Assembly: GCA_004525355.1 (NCBI GenBank)
Contig: SPCK01000125.1
Coordinates: 1-6,576, forward strand
Length of the DNA stretch: 6,576 bases
DNA from: Spirochaetales bacterium
Lineage (GTDB): Bacteria; Spirochaetota; Spirochaetia; Treponematales; UBA12059
Direction of reading: 5' to 3'
Each line of letters begins with the position of its first letter. Position 1 is the first letter of the stretch. Under the pieces are notes generated by a model. That model was given only the letters and a program-made list of their open reading frames with translations, did no database searches and was not told where the DNA came from. Shown here piece by piece: positions 1-5,024 of this stretch. The position numbers were made by a program, and so were the translations under genes.

Positions 1-1845
1 GAATTCTCCACCCGCCTTGATGAGGAATTCTGGCGCCTGGCCGAACTCCTGTGGGAGTTGTACCGCGACCGGCCGGATTTCGCCCTGCAACTTCAGAAGC
101 TCATAGAGGACGTGTTCGCTGCCTACCAGGCCAGGCCCGACAATCTGAAGGAGCGCGACCGCGCGTTGCCGCCCGAGTCAGGCTGGTTCATGTCCAGAAA
201 GCAGGTAGGCGCCGTCGCTTACGTGGATCGCTATGCCGGGACCTTCAGCGGGGTGATGGAGAGAATTCCCGAGTTCAAGGAACTTGGCATAACGTACCTG
301 CACCTCATGCCGTTCTTTCTGTCGCCGGAGAAGGAGAACGATGGGGGCTACGCTGTTTCGAGCTACCGCGACACGAATCCGGTCCTTGGCAGCATGAAGG
401 ATTTTCAGGAACTGGCTCGGGCGCTCGCCCGCGAAGGCATCTTCCTGGTTGCGGATTTTATCTTCAACCACACGTCCGATGAGCACGCATGGGCCCGCAA
501 GGCGCGCTCCGGCGATGCGGACTACCAGGATTTCTACTGGGTCTTTTCCGACAAGGTCGATACCGCGGCCTATCAGTCGCACATGCGCGATATCTTTCCC
601 GAAGCCCGCAATGGCTCGTTCAGCTATTGCCCGGACATGAACAAGTGGGTATGGACGACCTTCAACTCGTTCCAGTGGGACCTCAATTACACCAACCCGG
701 CGGTATTCCGGGCCATGGCCTCGGAGATGATCGGCTTGGCGAATCGCGGGATAGCGGTCCTGCGGCTCGATGCGGTCGCCTTTATCTGGAAAGAAGCCGG
801 CACCACCTGCGAGAACCTGCCGCAGGCTCACACGCTTATCAGGGCCTTCCAGTCGGTCGCGAGGCTGGCGTGTCCCTCGCTGCTGTTCAAGTCCGAGGCC
901 ATTGTGCATCCCGATGAGATCGCCCGGTACATCGACGTGCGCGAGTGCCAATTGTCGTACAACCCCCTGCTGATGGCGGAATTATGGGAGGCGTCCGCGA
1001 CCAAGGACGCGAGCCTGCTCGCGCTTTCCCTGCGCAAGCGGCATCGGCTGCCTCCCGGTTGCGCATGGGTCAACTATATCCGGTGCCATGACGACATCGG
1101 CTGGACCTTCGCCGACGAGGATGCCGCCGAGTTGGGGATCAACGGACGCGATCACCGGGCGTTCCTCAATGATTTCTACCTCGGCACGTTCCCGGGCAGC
1201 TTCAGCAGGGGCGTCAGTTTTCAATATAATCCCGCCAATGGAGATCGCAGGATCTGCGGCACCGCCGCATCCCTCGCCGGCGTGGAACGGGCCTTGAAGG
1301 AAGGGCTGGGCGCCGATCTGGATACGGCCATCCGCAGGATTCTCCTGTTGTATGGCATCGTCTTTTCAGTCGGAGGAATGCCGCTGATCTACCTGGGTGA
1401 CGAGCTCGGCGTGCTCAACCGTTACGAATATGAGAACGACCCCGCGCAGGCGTCCGACAGCCGCTGGGTGCACCGTCCCCTGTGGGACGACGAACTGTTC
1501 GGTCGGCGGCTCGACGCGGGCACGGTTCCCGGACGCGTATACGCCGGGCTGCGCACCTTGTCCACGTGCAGGAAGGCCAACGAAGTCTTCGGGATACAGG
1601 CGCTGACCGTGCTCGATACGGGGCATCGCTCGGTGCTCGCCTTCCACAAACAGGGCAGCGGACAGCTGCTGACCGTCGTAGGAAATTTCTCGGACAATCC
1701 GGTGACGCTCGAACGGTGGGCCGCCTCGGCGATTCTTGCCGGCCGGCAGGGTAGGGATATACTGACGGGACGGCTCGTCCTGCCGGATGAAACGCTTGAA
1801 CTTGAGCCGTGCGAATTGCTCTGGATACTGTCGACGTCGGCCTGA
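1..1845 (+). CDS. Amylosucrase-type GH13 glucansucrase (5'-partial)
   Basis: The enzyme probably uses sucrose as glucosyl donor, building alpha-1,4-glucan and releasing fructose, in the cytoplasm (no signal peptide is visible, but the N-terminus is missing). The frame is open from base 1 and ends at TGA 1843-1845, giving 614 residues. The GH13 motifs are intact: DFIFNHTS (Asp codon 454, His 469), the VLRLDAVAF nucleophile Asp at 769-771, the FKSEA acid/base Glu at 895-897 and CHDD with stabiliser Asp at 1090-1092. NDGGYAVSSYRD (Asp 340) and DSRWVHRP (Arg 1462) match the Asp/Arg pair that closes the sucrose pocket in Neisseria polysaccharea amylosucrase. As I recall that protein, the spacings D286-E328-D393 are exactly kept, and about 29 N-terminal residues lie outside the window. 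An approximately 8-residue longer segment lies near codons 1285-1340. A sucrose hydrolase of the same subfamily is the main alternative. Confidence 0.9.
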   Translation, partial: EFSTRLDEEFWRLAELLWELYRDRPDFALQLQKLIEDVFAAYQARPDNLKERDRALPPESGWFMSRKQVGAVAYVDRYAGTFSGVMERIPEFKELGITYLHLMPFFLSPEKENDGGYAVSSYRDTNPVLGSMKDFQELARALAREGIFLVADFIFNHTSDEHAWARKARSGDADYQDFYWVFSDKVDTAAYQSHMRDIFPEARNGSFSYCPDMNKWVWTTFNSFQWDLNYTNPAVFRAMASEMIGLANRGIAVLRLDAVAFIWKEAGTTCENLPQAHTLIRAFQSVARLACPSLLFKSEAIVHPDEIARYIDVRECQLSYNPLLMAELWEASATKDASLLALSLRKRHRLPPGCAWVNYIRCHDDIGWTFADEDAAELGINGRDHRAFLNDFYLGTFPGSFSRGVSFQYNPANGDRRICGTAASLAGVERALKEGLGADLDTAIRRILLLYGIVFSVGGMPLIYLGDELGVLNRYEYENDPAQASDSRWVHRPLWDDELFGRRLDAGTVPGRVYAGLRTLSTCRKANEVFGIQALTVLDTGHRSVLAFHKQGSGQLLTVVGNFSDNPVTLERWAASAILAGRQGRDILTGRLVLPDETLELEPCELLWILSTSA

Positions 1846-1858
1846 CCAGCGGGAACCG

Positions 1859-1867
1859 TGTTATACT
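1859..1867 (+). promoter_or_regulatory. Extended -10 promoter candidate for the cyclase gene
   Basis: TG-T-TATACT (TG 1859-1860, hexamer 1862-1867) fits an extended -10 element with five of six consensus bases in the hexamer. No good -35 is visible about 17 bases upstream, which extended -10 promoters can tolerate. It lies in the 71-base gap after the amylosucrase stop. It would start transcription near 1874 and give a leader of about 43 bases. Inference from motif only. Confidence 0.45.
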
Positions 1868-1916
1868 CTGGGGTGCGCCCGCTTGAATCCGATCGGGCAA
1901 CCTACGGGAGGCTTTC

Positions 1917-2543
1917 ATGAAATATCAACGAAGTATAGCGGTCGGAGCGTCCGAGGACAGGCTTTCCAGGCTTATCGCGGAGCGCATGGCCCCGGGCGCG
2001 GACAAGACGCGTATCGACGAACGCATCTGGGATCTGTTCGGAGAGGAATGGGCCATCGTGTTCACCGACCTGGCCGGGTTCTCCCGCAACGTCGAAGCCT
2101 TTGGCATCATTCATTTCCTGCAGACCATTTTCGAAAGCGAGCGCCTGCTCGTGCCCGTCATCGACGACAACGACGGCATACTCCTCAAGATCGAGGGCGA
2201 CTCCATGCTTATTATTTTCCGGAACCCGAACAAGGCACTCAGGGCGGTCGCGGGCATGCAGGCGGTGTGTTCCGAGTACAACGTGGGCAGGCCGGAAGAG
2301 GAGATGGTGCTCCTGTGCGCCGGCATCGGTTATGGACGGGTGCTCCGCATCGGCGATGCCGACGTATTCGGCAAGGAAGTCAATTCCGCGAGCAAGCTGG
2401 GCGAGGATACCGCCAAGGCGGGCGAGGTATTGGTCACCCAGGGCGTCGTCGACGCGGTAGCTACGGGAGGCAAATACAGCTTCTCCGAACTGGACGATAC
2501 ATCCGTCGCCGTGGGGAAGGCATACCGCTTCAATTACCGTTAG
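1917..2543 (+). CDS. Stand-alone class III adenylate/guanylate cyclase-domain protein
   Basis: This 208-residue soluble protein consists of about 45 N-terminal residues followed by one class III cyclase domain, with no membrane segment and no recognisable sensor domain. Metal-binding Asp residues sit in FTDLAGFS (D51) and EGDSML (D95). K91 and D149 (DVFG) occupy the positions that select adenine in adenylate cyclases, so ATP to cAMP is the likeliest reaction. N156 is kept in VNSASK, but K160 stands where the transition-state Arg is usual. Such Lys-containing, LGED-followed versions seem to recur in bacteria (from memory). ATG 1917 is chosen because GGAGG at 1907-1911 lies five bases upstream. 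The gene follows amylosucrase on the same strand but has its own promoter candidate. TAG 2541-2543 forms the first bases of a palindromic repeat. Class assignment is firm; activity is not established. Confidence 0.88.
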   Translation: MKYQRSIAVGASEDRLSRLIAERMAPGADKTRIDERIWDLFGEEWAIVFTDLAGFSRNVEAFGIIHFLQTIFESERLLVPVIDDNDGILLKIEGDSMLIIFRNPNKALRAVAGMQAVCSEYNVGRPEEEMVLLCAGIGYGRVLRIGDADVFGKEVNSASKLGEDTAKAGEVLVTQGVVDAVATGGKYSFSELDDTSVAVGKAYRFNYR

Positions 2544-2682
2544 CAGGGTGTTGAAAAACCGCGGAGGCGGTATTTTCAACACTTCCGAAGTGTCGCTATA
2601 GCGTAGCAAACCGTATGGTTTGCGAGTATAGCGAAGGTTGTTGGAATAGTAACAGACTATTTCAACAACCTGCTAGTGTCCC
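2541..2682 (+). repeat. Structured palindromic repeat, copy 1 (REPIN/MITE-like)
   Basis: The ends are an inverted repeat of 15/16 matching bases: 2541-2556 (TAGCAGGGTGTTGAAA) against 2660-2675. Inside are three hairpins. The first, 2548-2582, has about 15 pairs with one bulge and loop GGAG. The second, 2594-2633, has outer arms CGCTATA/TATAGCG and inner arms GCAAACC/GGTTTGC with loop GTAT. The third, 2635-2671, has 16 pairs, one of them G-T, around loop AACAG. The similarity to copy 2 (reverse complement of 4780-4918) runs through the whole length and on into GTGTCCC at 2676-2682. The element starts at the cyclase stop codon, so its first hairpin would be in the mRNA 3' end and could end or protect the transcript. 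There is no T-run, so it is not a classical intrinsic terminator. Mobilisation by a RAYT-type transposase is an inference; none is in the window. Confidence 0.8.
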
Positions 2683-2886
2683 GTTCCCATCGGATCGGAC
2701 GAACGCGCGCCGTACCGAGCGACACGAAGACTTTCGCAAGGCGGGCCTGTCGACGATGGTTCCGCTGTCCGCCGAGTGGCGGTCGCGACAAGCCATTCCC
2801 CCAGGAATGCGTCTTCATTCGCACTCTTCTGGCGTACGCCGGTTTCGGGACCATGGCTGTAGCGCCAGGCCCCGAAGCCGGTTTAT
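2683..2886. other. Intergenic stretch between repeat copy 1 and the DUF4386-like gene
   Basis: With the repeat, this makes a 343-base gap between the converging cyclase and membrane-protein genes. Short open frames here show no recognisable domain and no convincing ribosome site. The visible structure is a small hairpin, CATTCC/GGAATG (2794-2799 with 2804-2809), and the stem-loop at 2839-2881 listed separately. Confidence 0.6.
2839..2881 (-). terminator. Stem-loop just after the membrane-protein operon (possible 3' end)
   Basis: Arms 2839-2849 and 2871-2881 pair at 10 of 11 positions on the minus-strand transcript. There is an inner TGGC/GCCA stem, and the structure begins five bases past the TAA of the DUF4386-like gene. 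No U-run follows, so it would be Rho-linked or merely protective. Weak support. Confidence 0.3.
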
Positions 2887-3597
2887 TTATCGTGTGGGCT
2901 CGGGAAGGCCAACCGGCTCGCGGAAGCCTTTGATGATGAGATAGAGCGCAAGGGCAATTTCCTGGAACCCGAAGGAGAGATCGACGATGAAGTCGACGGA
3001 GGACGACGAGCCCCCAAGGATGGTCAAGACGCCGGAAGCGATGCTCACGCAAGCGCCGATGATTCCCCAGGCCGATATCCAGCGGGGAATGAGCCGTGCT
3101 CGGAAAAACAGGTAATTGTAGATGAAGGCGCCGAGGCAGAAGGCCAATGTGCCGGGAGCACTGCCCAACAACCCGTAGGCGCTGCGGAGCAGGATGCCAA
3201 GGGACCTGAGGGCCGCGAGCTCTTCCGGGACGGCCTGCGCGTATTGTCGGCCTAATCCCATGAGCACCAGGAGCATGGCGGCGGCGGCCAGTATGAGGGC
3301 AGCCTCTACGGCCCTGATCAAGACGGCCCAGAGGGCCAAGGCAGGGCTCTGCTTCTTGAGCGCGGGATAGAAGAACACCGCGATTCCCGAACATGAGAAA
3401 GCCATGAACATCTGGATGAGGGCTCCCCAGGCCAATGCGTTGCCGCTTCCGGCGATGTTTTCAGGGAAGTCCGCGCCGTTCAGGACTGAAATGAAGGGGA
3501 AGATGAACGCCCCCGACCAGCCCATGAGCAACAAGATGCCAGCGAATCTGGCGTTATTTCGTTGCGAATCCATGTAATGCTTCCTTGAATCCATCAT
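2887..3597 (-). CDS. DUF4386-like six-helix integral membrane protein
   Basis: This protein of up to 236 residues has about six hydrophobic helices (near 17-39, 54-79, 85-115, 143-165, 172-195 and 205-223) and no signal peptide beyond the first helix. ARFAGILLL at the start, LIPRWISAWGIIGA before helix 5 and FQEIALALYLIIKGFR at the end resemble the DUF4386 family, whose function is unknown. The length is typical of that family. It is the last gene of the minus-strand operon. ATG 3597-3595 overlaps the TGA of the XRE gene (ATGA), with GGGGAG nine or so bases upstream, which suggests translational coupling. A second start, M9 at 3573-3571, has AAGGA eight bases upstream and would give 228 residues; I cannot separate the two. 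Membrane location is confident; the role, perhaps controlled with or sensed through the XRE protein, is inference. Confidence 0.8.
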   Translation of the reverse strand: MMDSRKHYMDSQRNNARFAGILLLMGWSGAFIFPFISVLNGADFPENIAGSGNALAWGALIQMFMAFSCSGIAVFFYPALKKQSPALALWAVLIRAVEAALILAAAAMLLVLMGLGRQYAQAVPEELAALRSLGILLRSAYGLLGSAPGTLAFCLGAFIYNYLFFRARLIPRWISAWGIIGACVSIASGVLTILGGSSSSVDFIVDLSFGFQEIALALYLIIKGFREPVGLPEPTR

Positions 3598-3842
3598 GTG
3601 TCTTCTCTCCCCTTTGCTTCGTTCTTGACCGTATGGCTGAACACCTCCTCGATTCCGATGCCGAAAACGTCCGCGACGGCGAAGGCCAATTCGAGCGAGG
3701 GAGAATACTTTCCCGCCTCGATCGCCATGATTGTCTGCCTCGAGACGCCAGCCTTTTCGGCGAGTGCCGCTTGAGTCATCTCGCCCGCGAAAAAACGCAG
3801 CTGCCGGATATTGTTCGAAAGCTCGATCTTGTCCTTATTCAC
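3594..3842 (-). CDS. Small XRE/Cro-CI-type HTH regulator
   Basis: This 82-residue protein is essentially one HTH_3 DNA-binding domain. MTQAALAEKAGVSRQTIMAI (about residues 22-41) holds helices 2 and 3 of the fold, followed by EAGKYSPSLELAFAVADVFG and IEEVF, the typical end of small stand-alone XRE repressors. The start is taken as GTG 3842-3840 (VNKDKIELSNNIRQL). It is the only good start before the conserved NNIRQLR helix, it sits behind GGAAGAG, and it overlaps the end of the upstream membrane gene by eight bases (GTGAATAA). A longer upstream open frame is arginine/serine-rich read-through of the neighbouring gene and is not believed. The 3' end overlaps the next start by four bases. Proteins of this kind usually repress their own operon. 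The effector is unknown; the two flanking membrane proteins are possible partners. Confidence 0.87.
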   Translation of the reverse strand: MNKDKIELSNNIRQLRFFAGEMTQAALAEKAGVSRQTIMAIEAGKYSPSLELAFAVADVFGIGIEEVFSHTVKNEAKGREDT

Positions 3843-4329
3843 TGGGAACGCTCTTCCGGTAATACAGCAATTGGACGCAGCTCGTGACGAGAGCCCCCAT
3901 GAAGAAGGAAAGAAACGCGATATTGAGCATGACCTCGAGCGATGAACCCCCGACAAGAGCGACAAGGGCGGCGACAAATCCAAGTCCCGGCAGGATAGAG
4001 CCGATCCTTGAGGCCTTGAGCTCGATGAGCTTGTCCATCTCGTCCTCGACGAAGGAAGCCTCGATGGCCCGGCCTATCTCCTTTTCGTCGCAATCCCTCT
4101 GCTTGATGGCAATCCCGATTGAAAAAAGGATATGGAAGATGATTTGGATGACGATGATGACGACAATCCCCGCGGCGACGAAGATGAGCATGGAAGATGC
4201 CCAGAATTTCAGGTCGCCGGGCGCGACTATACCCGAAAGGGATTTCCCAAAGGTATAGGCGCAATAGGCCGCTAAAATGAGTATTCCCGCGACAAGGGTC
4301 GTGATCGTTCGTTTTACCTGGTAAGACAT
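3835..4329 (-). CDS. Small four-helix membrane protein of an XRE-linked operon (DUF2178-like, tentative)
   Basis: This 164-residue protein has four hydrophobic segments (about 9-28, 45-75, 109-128 and 134-158). Between helices 2 and 3 is a charged cytoplasmic-type loop (about 76-108) containing EDEMDKLIELKASRIG. A DE-x-DK-I-x-K element before a helix is a feature I associate with small DUF2178-type membrane proteins encoded next to XRE regulators; this is recall, not a search. ATG 4329-4327 is chosen because a perfect AGGAGGT (4341-4335) lies five bases upstream. An in-frame upstream start at 4407 would read through the promoter and is rejected. It is the first gene of the operon, followed with eight bases of overlap by the XRE gene. 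Function is unknown; it may transmit a membrane signal to the regulator or be its regulated target. Confidence 0.78.
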   Translation of the reverse strand: MSYQVKRTITTLVAGILILAAYCAYTFGKSLSGIVAPGDLKFWASSMLIFVAAGIVVIIVIQIIFHILFSIGIAIKQRDCDEKEIGRAIEASFVEDEMDKLIELKASRIGSILPGLGFVAALVALVGGSSLEVMLNIAFLSFFMGALVTSCVQLLYYRKSVPSE

Positions 4330-4334
4330 TGGTG

Positions 4335-4341
4335 ACCTCCT
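4335..4341 (-). promoter_or_regulatory. Consensus Shine-Dalgarno that sets the start of the four-helix protein
   Basis: AGGAGGT on the minus strand, five bases before ATG 4329-4327. It decides between this start and the in-frame ATG 26 codons upstream at 4407. Confidence 0.85.
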
Positions 4342-4365
4342 AGCATTGTATGTATAACCATACCT

Positions 4366-4394
4366 AATGTAACCTATAGTATACCAAGTGTCAA
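4366..4394 (-). promoter_or_regulatory. Sigma70-type promoter of the membrane protein/XRE operon
   Basis: The minus strand has a perfect -35 TTGACA (4394-4389), a 17-base spacer and TACATT as -10 (4371-4366, four of six). Transcription would begin near 4359, about 30 bases before the first ATG. The patch 4342-4440 is clearly AT-richer than the rest of the window. Imperfect direct repeats of TAGGTTA/TAGGTAT type lie over and just after the -10. They are plausible operator half-sites for the XRE protein, but this is speculative. Confidence 0.65.
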
Positions 4395-4779
4395 GTATAT
4401 TTGTCATAAAGTTGTGTTCGCTTTACGTATTCTATTGATGGATCGAAGATTTTTGTACCCGATCCTGGTATCACGTCCCACAATTGGAAAATGGCGCAAG
4501 CGATTTATCGAGACGTGTATCCCCGGCCTCTATGACGAGTTGCCCCCCCCCGGCGGGCCCTCCGGTTGATATCGGATGAGCGGATCGCGGGGCTGATCAA
4601 CAAAACAGTACGACCAAACCCACGGATAGCTCTGCGCGCTGGAGCGTCCGGTCCACCGCTCGTTCCAGACGTTCGGACTACAGCCCCACCGACAGGACTC
4701 CTTCGGGCGTCGACCGACCCGTTCTTCATAAGGCAATCCATGCCAAACTCCCACGCCTATTTCAACGAATCACCGGGAT
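4395..4779. other. Gene-free stretch upstream of the operon promoter
   Basis: About 385 bases with no convincing gene. Open frames on either strand here (up to about 79 codons) lack recognisable motifs and good ribosome sites, and read as low-complexity arginine/proline/glycine runs. A run of nine C (4543-4551) followed by GGCGGGCCC is the only striking base-composition feature. The bases CTATTTCAAC at 4757-4766 match an arm of the neighbouring repeat. Confidence 0.6.
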
Positions 4780-4918
4780 GGGACACGAGCAGGATGTTGA
4801 AATAGTCGGTCACTATTCCTGTATCCTTCGCCAGGCTCTCAAACCACACGGTCTGCAACGCAGCAGCCTCATTTTGGAGGCGTTGAAAACACCGCAGTTG
4901 TGGTTTTCAACGCCCTGC
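4780..4918 (-). repeat. Structured palindromic repeat, copy 2 (diverged)
   Basis: Read on the minus strand from 4918 to 4780, this aligns along its length with copy 1. GCAGGGCGTTGAAAA starts it. A 12-pair perfect stem, GGCGTTGAAAAC/GTTTTCAACGCC (4879-4890 with 4903-4914), follows. Next comes the central GCAGACC-GTGT-GGTTTG hairpin, then GGAATAGT...ACTATTTCAAC, CCTGCT and GTGTCCC. The last hairpin (4791-4806 with 4812-4827) is only partly kept because one arm has changed. The copy lies downstream of the dihydrolipoyl dehydrogenase gene, in the same orientation relative to that gene as copy 1 has to the cyclase. Confidence 0.78.
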
Positions 4919-4950
4919 AGAACACGTTGGGGGCTGCGTATGGTCGACGC

Positions 4951-4983
4951 GCGGGCGAGCCATCATGCGGATGGCTCGCCCGC
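4951..4983. repeat. Perfect 13-bp GC-rich hairpin
   Basis: GCGGGCGAGCCAT (4951-4963) and its exact reverse complement (4971-4983) flank a seven-base loop. It sits between the hairpin at the dehydrogenase stop codon and repeat copy 2, and shares one base with the former. No T-run follows on either strand. Role unknown; it could slow exonucleases or polymerase. Confidence 0.7.
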
Positions 4984-5024
4984 AGGGTGCTGACAAACAG
5001 CGGATGCGGCCTGTCAGCACCCTG
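4983..5024 (-). terminator. Perfect 13-bp hairpin abutting the dehydrogenase stop codon
   Basis: CAGGGTGCTGACA and its reverse complement (4983-4995 with 5012-5024) form a stem that starts at the base after TAA 5027-5025. Its arm resembles the first arm of repeat copy 1 (CAGGGTGTTGAAA). It lacks a U-run, so a transcript-stabilising or Rho-assisted end fits better than an intrinsic terminator. Confidence 0.45.

Noticed and set aside
1..6. Window begins exactly with an EcoRI site
   Set aside because: GAATTC occurs several times in this sequence (for example near 26 and 264). It is not evidence of biology or of a cloning join.
178..951. Long minus-strand open frame of 257 codons under the amylosucrase gene
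   Set aside because: It lies wholly antisense to a gene with all GH13 motifs and has no recognisable domain. Long antisense frames are expected in GC-rich DNA.
1902..2609. Minus-strand open frame of 235 codons opposite the cyclase
   Set aside because: It covers the cyclase, its ribosome site and the repeat without any family motif, so it is a shadow frame.
2657..3394. Minus-strand open frame of 245 codons overlapping the DUF4386-like gene
   Set aside because: It is rich in Arg, Pro, His and Gly. The overlapping frame has proper membrane helices, family motifs and operon spacing.
3843..3983. Upstream extension of the XRE protein
   Set aside because: The added 47 residues are Ser/Arg-rich antithesis of a fold and overlap the coding frame of the four-helix protein. 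The GTG at 3842 fits the domain boundary.
4505..4805. Possible small genes on either strand between the operon promoter and repeat copy 2
   Set aside because: No domain, no good ribosome site, and overlapping frames of equal quality on both strands. A decayed gene cannot be excluded but nothing supports one.
2541..5024. CRISPR array or tRNA interpretation of the repeated hairpins
   Set aside because: There are only two diverged copies over 2 kb apart, no regular spacers, no cas gene, and no cloverleaf or CCA end.
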